The translations under genes and the position numbers were made by a program. Source: Planctomycetales bacterium (GTDB lineage: Bacteria > Planctomycetota > Planctomycetia > Planctomycetales > Planctomycetaceae). From it: DNA of 7,502 nt. Location of the stretch: assembly GCA_020050375.1 (NCBI GenBank), contig JAGVKR010000607.1, positions 1-7,502 on the forward strand. Direction: 5' to 3'. Shown piece by piece: positions 6,673 through 7,502 of this stretch (positions are counted from its first letter, which is position 1; each line of letters starts with the position of its first letter). Below the pieces are notes generated by a model that was given only the letters and a program-made list of their open reading frames with translations, ran no database searches and was not told where the DNA came from.

Positions 6673-6686
6673 GTGCCGTCCGGCAC
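6673..6686. repeat. Perfect palindrome overlapping the sigma-54 -24 element
   Basis: GTGCCGTCCGGCAC has six-base arms around TC. It begins 5 nt past the regulator's stop codon, and its right arm supplies the GGCAC of the -24 box. As RNA it could form a short 5-bp, 4-nt-loop hairpin, but no T-run follows, so it is not a standard terminator. As DNA it could be a site for a repressor that competes with sigma-54 polymerase. Confidence 0.5.
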
Positions 6687-6696
6687 CCCATTTGCG
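6681..6696 (+). promoter_or_regulatory. Sigma-54 (-24/-12) promoter upstream of the stress protein gene
   Basis: CGGCACCCCATTTGCG matches the sigma-54 consensus TGGCAC-N5-TTGC in nine of ten defined bases, with the invariant GG (6682-6683) and GC (6694-6695) exactly 10 nt apart. Transcription would start near 6707, giving a leader of about 42 nt before the ATG at 6749. It lies directly after a gene encoding a sigma-54 activator, which supports the call. Enhancer sites were not identified; they could lie inside the 3' part of the regulator gene. Confidence 0.72.
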
Positions 6697-6748
6697 TGAT
6701 TGGGACACAGTCCAGGACAATATCAACAATTCGCCGGGGGAGATTCAC

Positions 6749-7228
6749 ATGATCCGTCTCAAACGCATTCTGTTTCCCACAGACTTCAGCCAATGTTCGA
6801 AACGGGCAGAGGAGTATGCCTGTGCACTCGCCGATCAGTTTCAGGCGGAAATTCACCTCCTGCATGTCTTGCAGGACATGATGCTGCTGATGCCCGACCC
6901 GGCCGCGGGCCTATCGCTCCCTCCGAACTACCTGATCGAGCAGAAGCAGTTGGCCGAGAAGGCGCTCAATGGCTTGTTGTCGGCCGAATCAGCCCGTGGA
7001 AAAAAAATCATCCGCGCCACCCGGATGGGCACCCCCTTTGTCGAAATCACGGCGTACGCACAGGAACACGAAATCGACCTGATCGTCATCGGCACGCACG
7101 GGCGCTCGGCGATCACGCACGTTCTGCTCGGCAGTGTCGCCGAAAAGGTCGTCCGCAAGGCCCCCTGCCCGGTCTTGTCGGTTCACCCGACCGGCCATCA
7201 ATTCATCGAGCCGTCAGACGTCCGATGA
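6749..7228 (+). CDS. Universal stress protein, UspA family
   Basis: 159 residues from the ATG at 6749, with GGGGGAG ending 6 nt upstream. A longer in-frame start at 6692 would lie inside the sigma-54 promoter and is not conserved-looking. The protein is a single Usp domain: the N-terminal strand [14 protein letters not shown] with D12, then IHLLHVL, and near the end the ATP-binding signature G-x2-G-x9-G-S ([15 protein letters not shown], 115-129) followed by APCPVLSV. The signature is complete, so the ATP-binding type is expected. These cytosolic proteins accumulate in starvation, hypoxia, oxidative or other stress and aid survival by mechanisms that are often unclear. The gene follows its own sigma-54-like promoter and overlaps dinB by 4 nt. 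Induction by the neighbouring two-component system is the likeliest reading, but is inference. Confidence 0.93.
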   Translation: MIRLKRILFPTDFSQCSKRAEEYACALADQFQAEIHLLHVLQDMMLLMPDPAAGLSLPPNYLIEQKQLAEKALNGLLSAESARGKKIIRATRMGTPFVEITAYAQEHEIDLIVIGTHGRSAITHVLLGSVAEKVVRKAPCPVLSVHPTGHQFIEPSDVR

Positions 7229-7502
7229 TCCTCCATGTTGACATGGATGCGTTTTACGCCTCGGTCGAGGAACGCGACCAGCCGGAGTTGGTCGGCAAAC
7301 CGGTGATCGTGGGGGGCACGCCGGCCGGGCGCGGCGTCGTCGCGGCGGCCAACTACGTCGTCCGTCAGTTCGGCGTGCACAGTGCCATGCCCGCGGCAAC
7401 AGCACTTCGATTGTGCCCGCAGGCGATCGTCCTTCCACCCCGGCTCGGGTATTACGCCGAGGTCTCGGAGCAGATCCGTGAGATTCTCTTTCGCTACACG
7501 CC
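7225..7502 (+). CDS. dinB: DNA polymerase IV (Y-family translesion polymerase), 3'-truncated by window edge
   Basis: The first 92 codons are present and open to the right edge. [20 protein letters not shown] contains the metal-binding D6 (D8 in E. coli Pol IV) and the aromatic steric-gate position Y11 (F13 in E. coli), which excludes ribonucleotides. Next come the family blocks [35 protein letters not shown] and SEQIREIL. Pol IV copies past damaged bases in the cytosol without proofreading and raises mutation rates under stress. The ATG lies in ATGA (7225-7228), overlapping the stress protein stop codon, so translation is probably coupled and the two genes share a transcript. No LexA-like site is visible directly upstream and there is little room for a separate promoter. 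Whether the catalytic centre and little-finger domain are intact cannot be seen here. Confidence 0.93.
   Translation, partial: MILHVDMDAFYASVEERDQPELVGKPVIVGGTPAGRGVVAAANYVVRQFGVHSAMPAATALRLCPQAIVLPPRLGYYAEVSEQIREILFRYT

Noticed and set aside
5343..6686. 447-codon open frame antisense to the NtrC-type regulator
   Set aside because: It mirrors a clearly conserved gene, has no recognisable domain, and long antisense frames are common in GC-rich DNA.
6692..6748. Longer start for the universal stress protein
   Set aside because: It would begin inside the -12 element of the sigma-54 promoter. The ATG at 6749 has a good ribosome site and starts exactly at the first Usp strand.

Overview
The window looks like chromosomal DNA from a GC-rich planctomycete. 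The lineage call is an inference. It rests on the helical c-type cytochrome with a 'LEGLALEDFELI'-like core and a C-terminal CVECHKYVR motif, on the csrA / small hypothetical / CBS-domain cluster, and on the general style of the proteins. I see no CRISPR array, insertion sequence, tRNA, rRNA or prophage gene.

Left part (1-2704). A membrane protein gene enters from the left edge on the + strand; its long Pro/Ala/Glu/Asp-rich segment is flanked by membrane helices. It converges on, and overlaps by about 94 nt, a minus-strand gene for an exported cytochrome c'-like haemoprotein. Further right, also on the minus strand and read leftward, is a compact probable operon: csrA, then a 158-aa helical hypothetical protein, then a paired-CBS-domain protein, with gaps of about 11 nt.

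Centre (2705-3048). A 344-bp divergent intergenic region separates csrA from a rightward signalling operon. It holds several short inverted repeats, including two mutually exclusive hairpins, and a cluster of GGA motifs in the csrA leader.

Right part (3049-7502). A membrane-anchored hybrid histidine kinase (2 TM, PAS, PAS, HisKA, HATPase, receiver) is followed, with a TTG start overlapping its stop codon, by an NtrC-type sigma-54 activator (receiver, AAA+ with an intact GAFTGA, Fis-type HTH). Next come a sigma-54 promoter-like sequence with exact GG-N10-GC spacing, a universal stress protein gene, and, with a 4-nt ATGA overlap, a Y-family DNA polymerase IV gene that leaves the window.

Most interesting reading. 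The first PAS domain of the kinase keeps, with identical spacing, the haem-ligating His and both Arg residues that characterise the FixL oxygen sensor. With the adjacent activator and the sigma-54-like promoter, the sequence suggests one circuit: a gas/redox-sensing kinase, an NtrC-type activator, then sigma-54 transcription of a uspA-dinB operon, placing a translesion polymerase under two-component control. Each element is visible in the sequence; the wiring is inference.
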